Position numbers and translations under genes: made by a program. A stretch of 64,000 nucleotides of DNA from Verrucomicrobiaceae bacterium (GTDB lineage: Bacteria > Verrucomicrobiota > Verrucomicrobiia > Verrucomicrobiales > Verrucomicrobiaceae), in contig CANETF010000003.1 of NCBI GenBank assembly GCA_947440575.1, positions 1 to 64,000 on the forward strand, read 5' to 3'. Below, in pieces: positions 1 through 8,230 of this stretch. How positions within the stretch are numbered: position 1 is the first letter of the stretch; every line of letters starts with the position of its first letter. The notes under the pieces are model-generated. The model saw nothing but the letters and a program-made list of their open reading frames with translations. It made no database searches and was not told the origin of the DNA.

Positions 1-469
1 GCAACCGCACCCCCACATGATTTTCAGAAATCCCCAGCACCTCCCCCATCTCCCGATAGCTCAGGCCATCCAGCAGCATCAGGGCGAGTGACGCATCCAA
101 CTTCGGTAGTTCGCGAATCGCACCGTAGAGCCGCTCAAGGCGCACCTCTTGCTCCGACCGCACCGATGAAGTGGGCTCTTCACCCGCCGCCACAGAGTGC
201 ATCGTGAAAGCCTCATGCTTGAGCCTTCGCCGTTTCTCCCCACGCTGCCAAACCATCGCCGTATTGAAGGCTAGCCTGTAGATCCAAGTGCTCTCCTTTG
301 AATTCCCTCGTAAAGTCGGAACCGAGCACCACATTTGCAGCAGAATCTCCTGAAACAAATCCTCTTGGTCAGGTGCATCGGAAGCAAACGCCCGCACCAC
401 CCGCCACAGCAGCCCTCGGTGGGCTGTAAGCCACTGGCAAAAGAGCTGTTCCTGTTCGGCAAGTTTCAT
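1..469 (-). CDS. ECF-type RNA polymerase sigma factor (partial, runs off left edge)
   Basis: Read on the minus strand from the ATG at 467-469, the frame stays open to the window edge (about 156 codons). It begins MKLAEQEQLFCQWLTAHRG. Region 2 is visible as DLFQEILLQMW (about residues 38-48) followed by STWIYRLAFNTA. Region 4 appears as LPKLDASLALMLLDGLSYREM and a helix-turn-helix GEVLGISENHVGVRL. This layout is that of the extracytoplasmic-function sigma-70 family, which directs core RNA polymerase to a small regulon, usually under a cognate anti-sigma factor. The C-terminus and any anti-sigma gene lie outside the window. The gene diverges from the metallopeptidase-like gene at 809, with a palindromic repeat between them. 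The family call is firm; the regulon is unknown. Confidence 0.9.
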   Translation of the reverse strand, partial: MKLAEQEQLFCQWLTAHRGLLWRVVRAFASDAPDQEDLFQEILLQMWCSVPTLRGNSKESTWIYRLAFNTAMVWQRGEKRRRLKHEAFTMHSVAAGEEPTSSVRSEQEVRLERLYGAIRELPKLDASLALMLLDGLSYREMGEVLGISENHVGVRL

Positions 470-808
470 GATCGGGGATGCAATCTCAATACATGAGTGA
501 TCTCTCAATGCGCATCCTTACACAAAAGGAGAAAATAGACCGGTTCTCGAAAAGATTGTCCTTTTGATCCGGCGAGCGCAGCGACCTCAGTGGCAAGGAA
601 GTCGCGCAGCCCGCTATTCAATCAATAGCGGGCAAGCCGCTGACGCCGCCAATGAGGCCGCTCCGCCGCTGGGCAAGGTGACAAGCATTTCGAGAGTCGG
701 TCTAAGCTCCCCAGGCCACAAAAATCTCCGCCCAGGGTCACCTCATTCCCACAGGCAGAGATTTGGCTTGTCTCGCAAGATTCCATCCGGCTAACTCATT
801 TCCCTCTC
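470..808. other. Divergent intergenic region holding a palindromic repeat
   Basis: About 340 bases separate the sigma factor start from the peptidase-like gene at 809. The middle (536-704) is a copy of the dispersed repeat described separately. The rest (470-535 and 705-808) must hold both promoters, but I see no convincing -35/-10 pair and no other gene. Confidence 0.6.
536..704. repeat. Palindromic dispersed repeat, copy 1 (169 bp)
   Basis: The left end TAGACCGGTTCTCGAAA and the reverse complement of the right end (TAGACCGACTCTCGAAA) match with only two mismatches, so the unit has terminal inverted repeats of at least 25 bp. An internal hairpin CCCGCTATT...AATAGCGGG lies near 618-640, and a GGCGGC-type palindrome follows. 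A second 169 bp copy lies at 35916-36084 and differs at only a few positions. There is no reading frame of note inside. It looks like a MITE or a REP-like element. Ends of the form TA...TA fit a TA-target transposase such as IS630/Tc1, which is inference only. Confidence 0.85.
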
Positions 809-2569
809 ATGGTTCGATTTCTTCTCAGCGTCCTGCTCATCCAGACCGCCCATCTCCACGCCTTGGACCGACCAAAGCTGCAAATCCTCAACGCAGGCCT
901 CACCGAGGTGGAAGTCTTCTGGGTCAGTGAGGAGGGCAAACGAGTGCCTAACGGCAAGATCAAAACCGGAAAAGACGCCATCATCGGCACTTCCCTCGGC
1001 CATCGCTTCGTCATCGTCGATGACACCCGGGTAACGGAAGTGGTAAGCCAAGTGCCCGTCCAGACTTTCCGCTATGACCCAGCCGCAAAAAACGGCGTCC
1101 CGGCTTTTTACAGTCAGGTCGTTCGTGCCCACGGCTATCCGATCTGCGCTTCTTCGAAAGTCAACCCGTATACCCTCAAGGAAGCGGCTTACCTCGCGGA
1201 TCTCATGCTGGCAAAACGCCCCGATGTCCGGGAGGCAATGATCGCCAGCGGTTCCAGACTTTGCATCTTGGCTCATGATGAGTTTACCACCGATCAGCCC
1301 GAGTGGGCCTGGCTCGAAAAAGTCCCCGTGCCTGGTTTCGAGACCCTGTCCATCAAAGACTACCGCGACGCCCGTGCTCGTGGAATGGGCGGCAGTGCCA
1401 CCGATCCTTTTTGCTCCTGCGCAGAGGAGAACCTGCTAGCCTATGAAGGCGACCCTTACTCGACCGAGTGCATTTTCATTCATGAGTTCGCCCACAACAT
1501 CCACCTGCGCGGCCTCTCAAACGTGGATCCCACCTTCGATCATCGAGTCAAATCAGCCTACGATCAGGCAATGAAAGCCGGCTTGTGGAAGGGCAAGTAC
1601 GCAAGCGTGAACCATCACGAATACTTCGCCGAGGGCGTTCAAAGCTGGTTCGACAACAACCGCGAGAACGATCACGATCACAACCATGTCAATACCCGCG
1701 CGGAACTGCTCGATTATGATCCCGGCCTCGCCGCACTCTGCCTTGAGGTCTTCGGGGACACGGAACTCAAATACACAAAACCCACAACCAGACTCACCGC
1801 CCACCTCGCAGGCTACGATCCCGCCCAAGCTCCAAAGTTTGAGTGGCCCAAACGGCTCCAAAAAGCCAAAGCCATCATCCGGGAGGCAGCGCAGAAGCGC
1901 TCCGACGCAGCGACGAACACAAAATCTCACAACCACCAACGCATCGCTGGCTGGACGGTCCACGTGAGCAAAAAAATCGATCCCGTCGCCCTCTCCAAGG
2001 CACTTCCCCTCCTCCAAGCACAGCTGGAAGAAATCATCAGCGTGGTGCCAGCCAAAGCAGTCGCTGAATTGCAAAAGGTGCCTCTCTGGATCAATCCCGA
2101 GTATCCCAAGACCCCGCCCCGAGCCGAATATCATCCCGGTGCCGAATGGCTGCGCGAAAACGGTCGCGACCCAGCCATGGAGAAAGCCGTCGAATTCACC
2201 AACGTGCGGATCTTTGAAGCAGAATGTCGCCGCATGCCAAACTTCGCCCTCCACGAACTCGCCCACGCCTTTCATCATCGCACGCTGCGCATGAGTTATG
2301 GCAACCTGGAAATCAAAGCCGCCTACGACAAAGCCAAGTCCAGTGGCAAGTATGATCGCGTCGAACGCAGAGACAGCGAAGGCCGCATCCACATGGACCG
2401 TGCCTATGCCATGACCACTCCGCAGGAATACTTCGCCGAATCAACGGAAGCCTATTTCAGCCGAAATGACTTCTTCCCCTTCAATCGCGATGAACTCAAG
2501 AAGCACGATCCAGAAGTGTTCGCGCTCCTCGAGAAACTTTGGTCGCTCGAGTCTGTCAATTCACCTTGA
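809..2569 (+). CDS. Secreted protein with two tandem HExxH metallopeptidase-like domains
   Basis: This 586-residue protein starts with a short hydrophobic signal sequence (MVRFLLSVLLIQTAHLHA). It contains two copies of the same active-site arrangement. Domain 1 has H225-E-F-A-H229 with a later EYFAE near residue 271. Domain 2 has H482-E-L-A-H486 with EYFAES near residue 540. In zinc gluzincins HExxH plus a downstream Glu forms the metal site and catalytic base, so both halves look potentially active. The spacing (about 46 and 58 residues) is similar, which suggests internal duplication. Substrate is unknown; a secreted or periplasmic protease is the simplest reading. It is convergent with the glycoside hydrolase and overlaps its 3' end by 14 bases. 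Confidence 0.75.
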   Translation: MVRFLLSVLLIQTAHLHALDRPKLQILNAGLTEVEVFWVSEEGKRVPNGKIKTGKDAIIGTSLGHRFVIVDDTRVTEVVSQVPVQTFRYDPAAKNGVPAFYSQVVRAHGYPICASSKVNPYTLKEAAYLADLMLAKRPDVREAMIASGSRLCILAHDEFTTDQPEWAWLEKVPVPGFETLSIKDYRDARARGMGGSATDPFCSCAEENLLAYEGDPYSTECIFIHEFAHNIHLRGLSNVDPTFDHRVKSAYDQAMKAGLWKGKYASVNHHEYFAEGVQSWFDNNRENDHDHNHVNTRAELLDYDPGLAALCLEVFGDTELKYTKPTTRLTAHLAGYDPAQAPKFEWPKRLQKAKAIIREAAQKRSDAATNTKSHNHQRIAGWTVHVSKKIDPVALSKALPLLQAQLEEIISVVPAKAVAELQKVPLWINPEYPKTPPRAEYHPGAEWLRENGRDPAMEKAVEFTNVRIFEAECRRMPNFALHELAHAFHHRTLRMSYGNLEIKAAYDKAKSSGKYDRVERRDSEGRIHMDRAYAMTTPQEYFAESTEAYFSRNDFFPFNRDELKKHDPEVFALLEKLWSLESVNSP

Positions 2570-3794
2570 TGGGAAAGTTTCCCGTGGCGGCGCGTTTCCG
2601 ATGATCGGTCACCAGCAAATGCACACGATAATCTCCCGGTTTGGTGGGGGCTCGGAAACTGGCGATGGGGCCATCGGCTTTGATAACGCATTCAGGTAAC
2701 GGCTTGGTCGGACGCTCCTTATTGTTCTTGTCGCGGCCAGAGGATTCAGGAGTGACCGTCCATTGGTAAGTGATCGGATCACCATCAGGATCGGTGGCTT
2801 CAGCTTGAGCGGCGAACTCGCCGCCTGCCTCGATCTCCTTTTTGGCAAAGTCACTCGTGAGACTCTTCAACTCGGGAGCGCGATCAGGCGGTGACCCTTT
2901 GTTCCAAAGCTCATGCATGACATCGCGAATGGCCGTAGATTCACCGCTCTCAGTGAAAATGCCAAACCAGGTGGAGGTCGCCTCTTGCTTCTGACCCCAG
3001 AGAAAAACATAGCCTCCCCAACAATCGCCACCTGGCGCAATCGCCGCCTCATAGCCTTTCCGAACGACCTCCGCCTTGGCGCCACTGAACGGCTCGATCG
3101 GTGCTCCCCACTTCGCCCGCGGGCTTTCCCAAAAGCCCCGCGCTCCATACTCGGTCACCACCCAGGGTCGGGTCCATTTTTCTCTCGCCAGATAATCCCG
3201 CAGCGCATGCAGGGCTCCATAAGTGTTGATGCCAACAAAGTCGAGGCTGGGCGTGAGTGCATTGAGCCCTGCAATCTTCAGCGGTTGCAAACCCGCAAGT
3301 GCAGTGAAAGTGGGGGGCGCAGGATCCAGCTCTTTCACGGCCTTTGCCAGCGCCTCCATTTGAATCCAGTAGGCCATGTTGTTGCCGTCCCCCTCAGCCT
3401 CATTGCCAATGCCCCAAAAAAGAAGGGCTGGATGATCACGAAAGGCAGTCACTTCATTCTTCACTCGCTCCATCTGACGTTCGCAATGCTCGGCATTCCG
3501 ATACGAGAACCAACTGCACTCCGGCTCCAACCAGATCCCCGCGCAAACCGTCAGCCCTCGCTCCTGTGCGTCATCAAGGATCGCCAGCAGTCCATTCGTG
3601 GTCCACGTCCGAATGCTGTTGCCTCCGGTGGCAACAAGTTCATCCAGATGCTTGTCGCCCGCCGCTCCTTTGACAAAATACGACTCCCCTCCCCGCGTGA
3701 TGCCAACACCCGGCACGATCTTCACAGGCACGGCTTCGGCCGCAGCATGTGTGGCAACGATGAGTGTGAGAGAAGTGACGAACAAACGGATCAT
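2556..3794 (-). CDS. Secreted glycoside hydrolase (TIM-barrel, GH2/GH5-like clan) with C-terminal PKD-like domain
   Basis: This 412-residue protein has a signal peptide (residues 1-19, ending HAAAEA). The barrel shows the clan GH-A pattern: FWGIGNEAEG with acid/base Glu132, and WVVTEYGARG with nucleophile Glu215. An early FVKGAAGD...GGNSIRTW segment resembles the start of the GH2 catalytic barrel. Residues about 320-412 contain ATDPDGDPITYQWTV, typical of PKD or cadherin-like Ig folds. The missing N-terminal GH2 sandwich domains make it a short, barrel-only relative. It probably hydrolyses a beta-linked polysaccharide or oligosaccharide outside the cytoplasm; specificity cannot be read from the sequence. 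It may share the 3795-4015 control region with the divergent sulfatase operon. Confidence 0.8.
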   Translation of the reverse strand: MIRLFVTSLTLIVATHAAAEAVPVKIVPGVGITRGGESYFVKGAAGDKHLDELVATGGNSIRTWTTNGLLAILDDAQERGLTVCAGIWLEPECSWFSYRNAEHCERQMERVKNEVTAFRDHPALLFWGIGNEAEGDGNNMAYWIQMEALAKAVKELDPAPPTFTALAGLQPLKIAGLNALTPSLDFVGINTYGALHALRDYLAREKWTRPWVVTEYGARGFWESPRAKWGAPIEPFSGAKAEVVRKGYEAAIAPGGDCWGGYVFLWGQKQEATSTWFGIFTESGESTAIRDVMHELWNKGSPPDRAPELKSLTSDFAKKEIEAGGEFAAQAEATDPDGDPITYQWTVTPESSGRDKNNKERPTKPLPECVIKADGPIASFRAPTKPGDYRVHLLVTDHRKRAATGNFPIKVN

Positions 3795-4015
3795 GCAGGC
3801 ATTCTTTGCTCTTGGTTTTGTCTTACTGACTCTTTCGTGCCCTGGCCATGCTCGGAAACGATATTCTCACATCTGTCTTGCAGATAAACATCGCTTTGTG
3901 CAGCTTTCACAAGTTACAAAGAATTTAACCGTCAAGACAGCGGCACCCAAGCAAACGGCTCACTCTCTCAACCAGTTTTCATGATCGACCGCTCCAAAAT
4001 CTTGATCCGAAAATC

Positions 4016-5581
4016 ATGAAACGCCTCACTGTCAGCCTGCTTGCGCTCTTGGCCCCATTCTCCTGGCTAGACGCCATGCAGAAGCCCAATATCGTCTTCA
4101 TTCTCGCCGATGATCTGGGTTACGGCGACCTTGGATGCTACAACAAGCACTCGAAGATCCCCACCCCCAACCTCGACCGTCTCGCTAGTGAGGGCATGAG
4201 GTTCAAGGATGCGCATTCCCCGTCGTCGGTGTGCACCCCCACTCGATATGCGCTTCTCACGGGTCGTTACTCGTGGCGCACACGACTCCAGCGCAATGTG
4301 CTCGGACCGTGGGACAAACCGCTCATCGCGCCTGATCGGCTCACGGTTGGAAAACTGCTCCAAAAGCACGGTTACACGACCGCCTGCATCGGCAAATGGC
4401 ACCTCGGTCAAACCTACGCCACCACCGATGGCAAACCCGCTCTTGGAGGCGTGAACAACGCGTTGAGCAATGTGGACTTCACCCAACCCGTCGCCGATGG
4501 ACCGATCACACGCGGCTTTGATCACTACTTTGGAACCATCGTTCCAAACTACCCGCCATATTGCTTCATCGAGGACAATCACACTCTAGGCATCCCATCT
4601 CAAAGGGCCGAAGGTGGCCTCTTTAACATCCCAGGACCCATGGTGCCCAATTGGAAACTGGTGAATATTCTACCCGAACTCACACGCCACGCCGTGAATT
4701 GGGTCGAGGACACCGCCAAGACCAAGAAGCCCTTTTTCCTCTACTTCCCCCTCACCTCGCCGCACTACCCCGTCGTGCCAGCCCCAGATTTCATCGGCAA
4801 ATCAGGAGCAGGCGAGTACGGCGACTTCGTTCATCAAACCGACTGGACTGTCGGACAGGTGCTCGATGCCTTACAGCGCTGCGGTGCGGCTGACGATACG
4901 CTCGTCATCTTCACTAGCGACAACGGCGCCGAGGTCACTGGTGAGGTCAAACCCGGCGTGTATGATCGGGTTCAGCAGTACGCCCATCGCAGCTCGGGTG
5001 ACCTTCGAGGTGCTAAGCGGGACGCCTGGGAAGGCGGTCACCGCGTTCCCTTCATCGCCCGCTGGCCCGGCAAAATCCCCGCCGCTACCGAAAGCGATCA
5101 AACCATGTGCCATGTCGACTTCATCGCCACCGTCGCCGCCATTCTCGAAGCGCAACTGCCGGAAAACGCAGCCGAAGACAGTGTGAACGTCCTGCCCGTG
5201 CTCCTCGGTAAAAAACTCACCGCCCCCATTCGCGATGCCACCATCCATCATAGCGCTCACGGCAAGTTCGCTATTCGCAAAGGCAATTGGGTGCTCATCG
5301 ACGCCCCTAGCGGCGATGACAACAACGCCCACGGCGAACCCCAGTGGCTCAAAGCCGAGCGCAGCTACACTCCTCACGATCAACCCGGTGAACTCTTCAA
5401 CCTGAGCGAAGACCCCGCACAACGACTTAACCACTTCGCCGATCAACCACAGCTTGTAAGCCGACTGAAGGCACTTCTCGAAAAATACAAATCTGAGGGC
5501 CGCAGCACACCCGGCGCTCCTCAACCGAACGACGTCGAAATTCAACCTTTCGCTCCTCGCAAACCCCGTTTCGCACGTTGA
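4016..5581 (+). CDS. Secreted sulfatase (arylsulfatase A-like, formylglycine type)
   Basis: This 521-residue protein has a signal peptide (MKRLTVSLLALLAPFSWLDA). Near the N-terminus PNIVFILADDLGYGDLG supplies the metal-binding Asp pair. The formylglycine signature SVCTPTRYALLTGR has its key Cys at residue 73. FTSDNGAE and GKWHLG are further family motifs. The fold hydrolyses sulfate esters, here most likely on a sulfated polysaccharide or glycosaminoglycan in the periplasm or outside. An anaerobic or aerobic maturase is needed for the Cys; none is in the window. It is the first gene of a compact operon and its stop overlaps the next start by one base. Confidence 0.93.
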   Translation: MKRLTVSLLALLAPFSWLDAMQKPNIVFILADDLGYGDLGCYNKHSKIPTPNLDRLASEGMRFKDAHSPSSVCTPTRYALLTGRYSWRTRLQRNVLGPWDKPLIAPDRLTVGKLLQKHGYTTACIGKWHLGQTYATTDGKPALGGVNNALSNVDFTQPVADGPITRGFDHYFGTIVPNYPPYCFIEDNHTLGIPSQRAEGGLFNIPGPMVPNWKLVNILPELTRHAVNWVEDTAKTKKPFFLYFPLTSPHYPVVPAPDFIGKSGAGEYGDFVHQTDWTVGQVLDALQRCGAADDTLVIFTSDNGAEVTGEVKPGVYDRVQQYAHRSSGDLRGAKRDAWEGGHRVPFIARWPGKIPAATESDQTMCHVDFIATVAAILEAQLPENAAEDSVNVLPVLLGKKLTAPIRDATIHHSAHGKFAIRKGNWVLIDAPSGDDNNAHGEPQWLKAERSYTPHDQPGELFNLSEDPAQRLNHFADQPQLVSRLKALLEKYKSEGRSTPGAPQPNDVEIQPFAPRKPRFAR

Positions 5582-6996
5582 TGAAATCGGCACTCGCTCT
5601 CATCTGGCTGCTCGCGCCATGCTCTTTGCTCCAAGCAGCGGCTAAGCCCAATGTCCTCTTCATCGCTGTCGACGATCTTAACGATTGGATCGGCTGTCTT
5701 GGAGGGCATCCTCAGACCAAGACTCCAAACTTCGACCGACTCGCAGCCAGCGGGGTGTTGTTTCGAAATGCAGTCTGCCCAGCTGCTTCATGCAACCCTT
5801 CCCGCACGGCTGTGTTTAGCGGCTTGCCTCCTCATCGTTCCGGGCTCTACACCAACACGCAAATAATGCGCGACGTGTTACCTCATGCGCAATTGCTGCC
5901 GCGCTTCTTTTCCAATCACGGCTACTGGAGTGCTGGCTCAGGCAAGATGCTTCACTATATCATCGACCCACCATCGTGGGATGATTACTTCCCCGCCAAA
6001 GCGAAGGACAATCCCTTCCCCCGCACGCTCTATCCCGAAAAACGGCCAGTGAACCTGCCGCGTGCCGGCGACTGGCAATACGTCGAGACCGACTGGGCCG
6101 CGCTGGATGTCTCGGATGAGCAGTTTGGAGGCGATTGGGCCGTGACGAGGTGGATTGGCGAGCAACTCCAGAGGCCCCACGAAAAGCCCTTCTTCCTCGC
6201 CTGCGGCCTCTATCGCCCCCATGAACCTTGGTTTGTTCCAAAAAAATACTTCGAGCCTTTTCCTCTCGATTCCATCCAACTCCCACCTGGTTACAAAGCC
6301 GACGATCTTCTCGATGTGCCTGCCGACGGCCAGCGCATCGCACGCAACCGCTACTTCGCTCACATCCAGGAGCAGAAACAGTGGAAGCATGGCATCCAAG
6401 CCTATCTCGCCGCCATCCATTTTGCCGACGCCATGCTCGGTCGCGTGCTAGACGCGCTCGAAGAAAGCCCGCAGCGTGACAACACGATCGTCATACTCTG
6501 GAGCGATCACGGCTGGCATCTCGGCGAAAAGGACCACTGGCAAAAATTCACTGGCTGGCGTGTCTGCGCCCGTGTACCGCTCATGATCCGCGTACCAAAA
6601 GGCGCACCCGGCTTACCCGAGGGCACCACGCCAGGCAGCGTGTGTGACCGCCCCGTGAGCCTCGTCGATCTGTTTGGCACGCTCACCGATCTGTGTGGCC
6701 TGCCGACTAAAGCTGACATCGAAAGCCGCAGCCTCGTGCCTCTCTTACTCAACCCACAGACCGAATGGCCGCACATCGCCCTCACGCATCTTGATAAGCC
6801 CGAGAACTACGCGATCACCACACAACGCTGGCGCTACATTCACTATGAGGGCGACCAAGAAGAACTCTACGACATCGAGAGTGATCCCCACGAATGGACC
6901 AACCTCGCCCCCAAACCCGAGCACGTCGCCAAACTTGCTGAGATGCGTTTCCTCGCTCCCAAGAACATCGCGCCTGTCCACAAATCAAAACCATGA
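5581..6996 (+). CDS. Secreted sulfatase (iduronate-2-sulfatase-like)
   Basis: I place the start at the ATG at 5581, which shares its A with the TGA of the preceding gene; a TTG one codon earlier is also possible. The protein has 471 residues and a signal peptide (MKSALALIWLLAPCSLLQA). VLFIAVDDLNDWIGCLGGHP and the signature ASCNPSRTAVFSG (Cys71) are characteristic of the iduronate-2-sulfatase/choline-sulfatase branch, as is WSDHGWHLGEKDHWQKFTG near the middle. It is only distantly like the sulfatase upstream, so the pair probably acts on different sulfate positions of one glycan. It overlaps the next gene by ATGA. Confidence 0.92.
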   Translation: MKSALALIWLLAPCSLLQAAAKPNVLFIAVDDLNDWIGCLGGHPQTKTPNFDRLAASGVLFRNAVCPAASCNPSRTAVFSGLPPHRSGLYTNTQIMRDVLPHAQLLPRFFSNHGYWSAGSGKMLHYIIDPPSWDDYFPAKAKDNPFPRTLYPEKRPVNLPRAGDWQYVETDWAALDVSDEQFGGDWAVTRWIGEQLQRPHEKPFFLACGLYRPHEPWFVPKKYFEPFPLDSIQLPPGYKADDLLDVPADGQRIARNRYFAHIQEQKQWKHGIQAYLAAIHFADAMLGRVLDALEESPQRDNTIVILWSDHGWHLGEKDHWQKFTGWRVCARVPLMIRVPKGAPGLPEGTTPGSVCDRPVSLVDLFGTLTDLCGLPTKADIESRSLVPLLLNPQTEWPHIALTHLDKPENYAITTQRWRYIHYEGDQEELYDIESDPHEWTNLAPKPEHVAKLAEMRFLAPKNIAPVHKSKP

Positions 6997-8219
6997 AACA
7001 CATCCTCGCCTCACTCCTCATCGCGGCATCGCTCCAGGCCGCGCCGCTGAAGATCTTCATCCTTGCCGGCCAGTCGAACATGGAGGGTCATGCGAAGATC
7101 GAGACGTTTGATTACATCGACGATGATCCGGCGACGGCGCCGCTGCTGAAGATGATGCGCGACGACTCGGGCGAGCCGCGTGTGTGCGATCATACCTGGA
7201 TCTCCTACCTCACCGGCAAATACGACGGCAGCGCGAATGGTGAGGGCACCGGGAAGCTCACGGCGGGTTATGGAGCGCGAGACGATGCGACAAAGTCGAA
7301 TGGCAAGATCGGACCGGAGTTCACTTTTGGCCTTACGATGGATGCGGCGCTGAAGGAGCCGGTGCTCATCATCAAGACCGCGTGGGGCGGTCGGAGCCTG
7401 AACACGGAGTTTCGGCCGCCGAGCGCGGGACCGTATGAACTCAATGACTACCAAAAGAAGCTCTACTACGGCCCGCCCGGCCATGGTGTACCGAAGGACA
7501 TGAATCAGTGGCTTGAAGAGAAGAAGCGCGAAACAGGCCGCTTCTACCGCTACATGGTCGAGCACGTGAAGCACGTCCTCGCGGATCCCAAACGCGTTTG
7601 CCCGGCCTACGATGCCAAGGACGGCTACGAGATCGCCGGCTTTGTCTGGCTCCAAGGCTTCAACGACATGGTGGACGGCCACACCTATCCGGATCGCGGC
7701 AAACCGGGACGTTTTGCGGTTTACAGCGACCTGCTCGCGCACTTCATCCGCGATGTGCGCAAAGATTTGGGTGCGCCGAAGATGCCCTTTGTCATCGGCG
7801 TCATGGGCGTCGGCGGTTTGAAGGCCGAAAAAGACACCGTGGCATTCCGCGAGGCCATGACCGCGCCCGCCTTGATGCCGGAGTTCAAAGGCAACGTCTT
7901 CGCCGTGCCCACTGCGCCGTTTTGGTCGGAGGAACTCGGTGCCATCGACGACAAACGCGCCCAGATCCGCCAGATGGGCCATTACCTCAACTCGAAGCAC
8001 AAAGACCACGCGAACGCCGATGGTCACATGACCGAGGCTGAGAAGCGCGAGTATCTGAAGAACTACGAAGCGAAGCTCATCTCGCCCGCCGAGGAAGCAC
8101 TGTGGAAACGAGGTGCCTCGAATGCTGGTTATCACTACCTTGGCTGCGCAAAGACCTTTGCGCTGATGGGCAAGGCATTCGCGGAGGCGCTGGCTGGGCC
8201 TTCTCAACTCCAGAACTGA
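6993..8219 (+). CDS. Secreted SGNH-type carbohydrate esterase (sialate O-acetylesterase/SASA-like)
   Basis: This 408-residue protein has a signal peptide (MKHILASLLIAASLQAAP). Block I reads FILAGQSNMEGH, with nucleophile Ser28. TAWGGRSL supplies the Gly block and FVWLQGFNDMVDG resembles the block with the catalytic His/Asp region. The family removes O-acetyl groups from sugars. Translational coupling (ATGA) to the sulfatase and the operon context support deacetylation of the same substrate. A decayed relative of this gene sits at the end of the operon at 17598-17795. Exact ester specificity cannot be told. Confidence 0.88.
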   Translation: MKHILASLLIAASLQAAPLKIFILAGQSNMEGHAKIETFDYIDDDPATAPLLKMMRDDSGEPRVCDHTWISYLTGKYDGSANGEGTGKLTAGYGARDDATKSNGKIGPEFTFGLTMDAALKEPVLIIKTAWGGRSLNTEFRPPSAGPYELNDYQKKLYYGPPGHGVPKDMNQWLEEKKRETGRFYRYMVEHVKHVLADPKRVCPAYDAKDGYEIAGFVWLQGFNDMVDGHTYPDRGKPGRFAVYSDLLAHFIRDVRKDLGAPKMPFVIGVMGVGGLKAEKDTVAFREAMTAPALMPEFKGNVFAVPTAPFWSEELGAIDDKRAQIRQMGHYLNSKHKDHANADGHMTEAEKREYLKNYEAKLISPAEEALWKRGASNAGYHYLGCAKTFALMGKAFAEALAGPSQLQN

Positions 8220-8230
8220 TTCCACGCTTC

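Noticed and set aside
1553-2392. A 279-codon minus-strand frame opposite the metallopeptidase-like gene
   Set aside because: It is the complementary shadow of a well-supported gene; it has no start context and no family motif.
2556-2569. Short convergent overlaps (also 27250-27276 and 57049-57057) as a regulatory device
   Set aside because: Overlaps of 9-27 bases between convergent genes are common in compact genomes and need no special explanation.
2913-3887. A 324-codon + strand frame opposite the glycoside hydrolase
   Set aside because: It is a shadow of a clear enzyme gene with catalytic residues.
4016-6996. The two adjacent sulfatases as a recent tandem duplication
   Set aside because: Signature (SVCTPTR against ASCNPSR), length and middle regions differ, so they belong to different branches of the family.
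8102-8230. N-terminal extension of the DUF6288 gene
   Set aside because: It overlaps the preceding esterase gene, and the ATG at 8231 gives a proper signal peptide.
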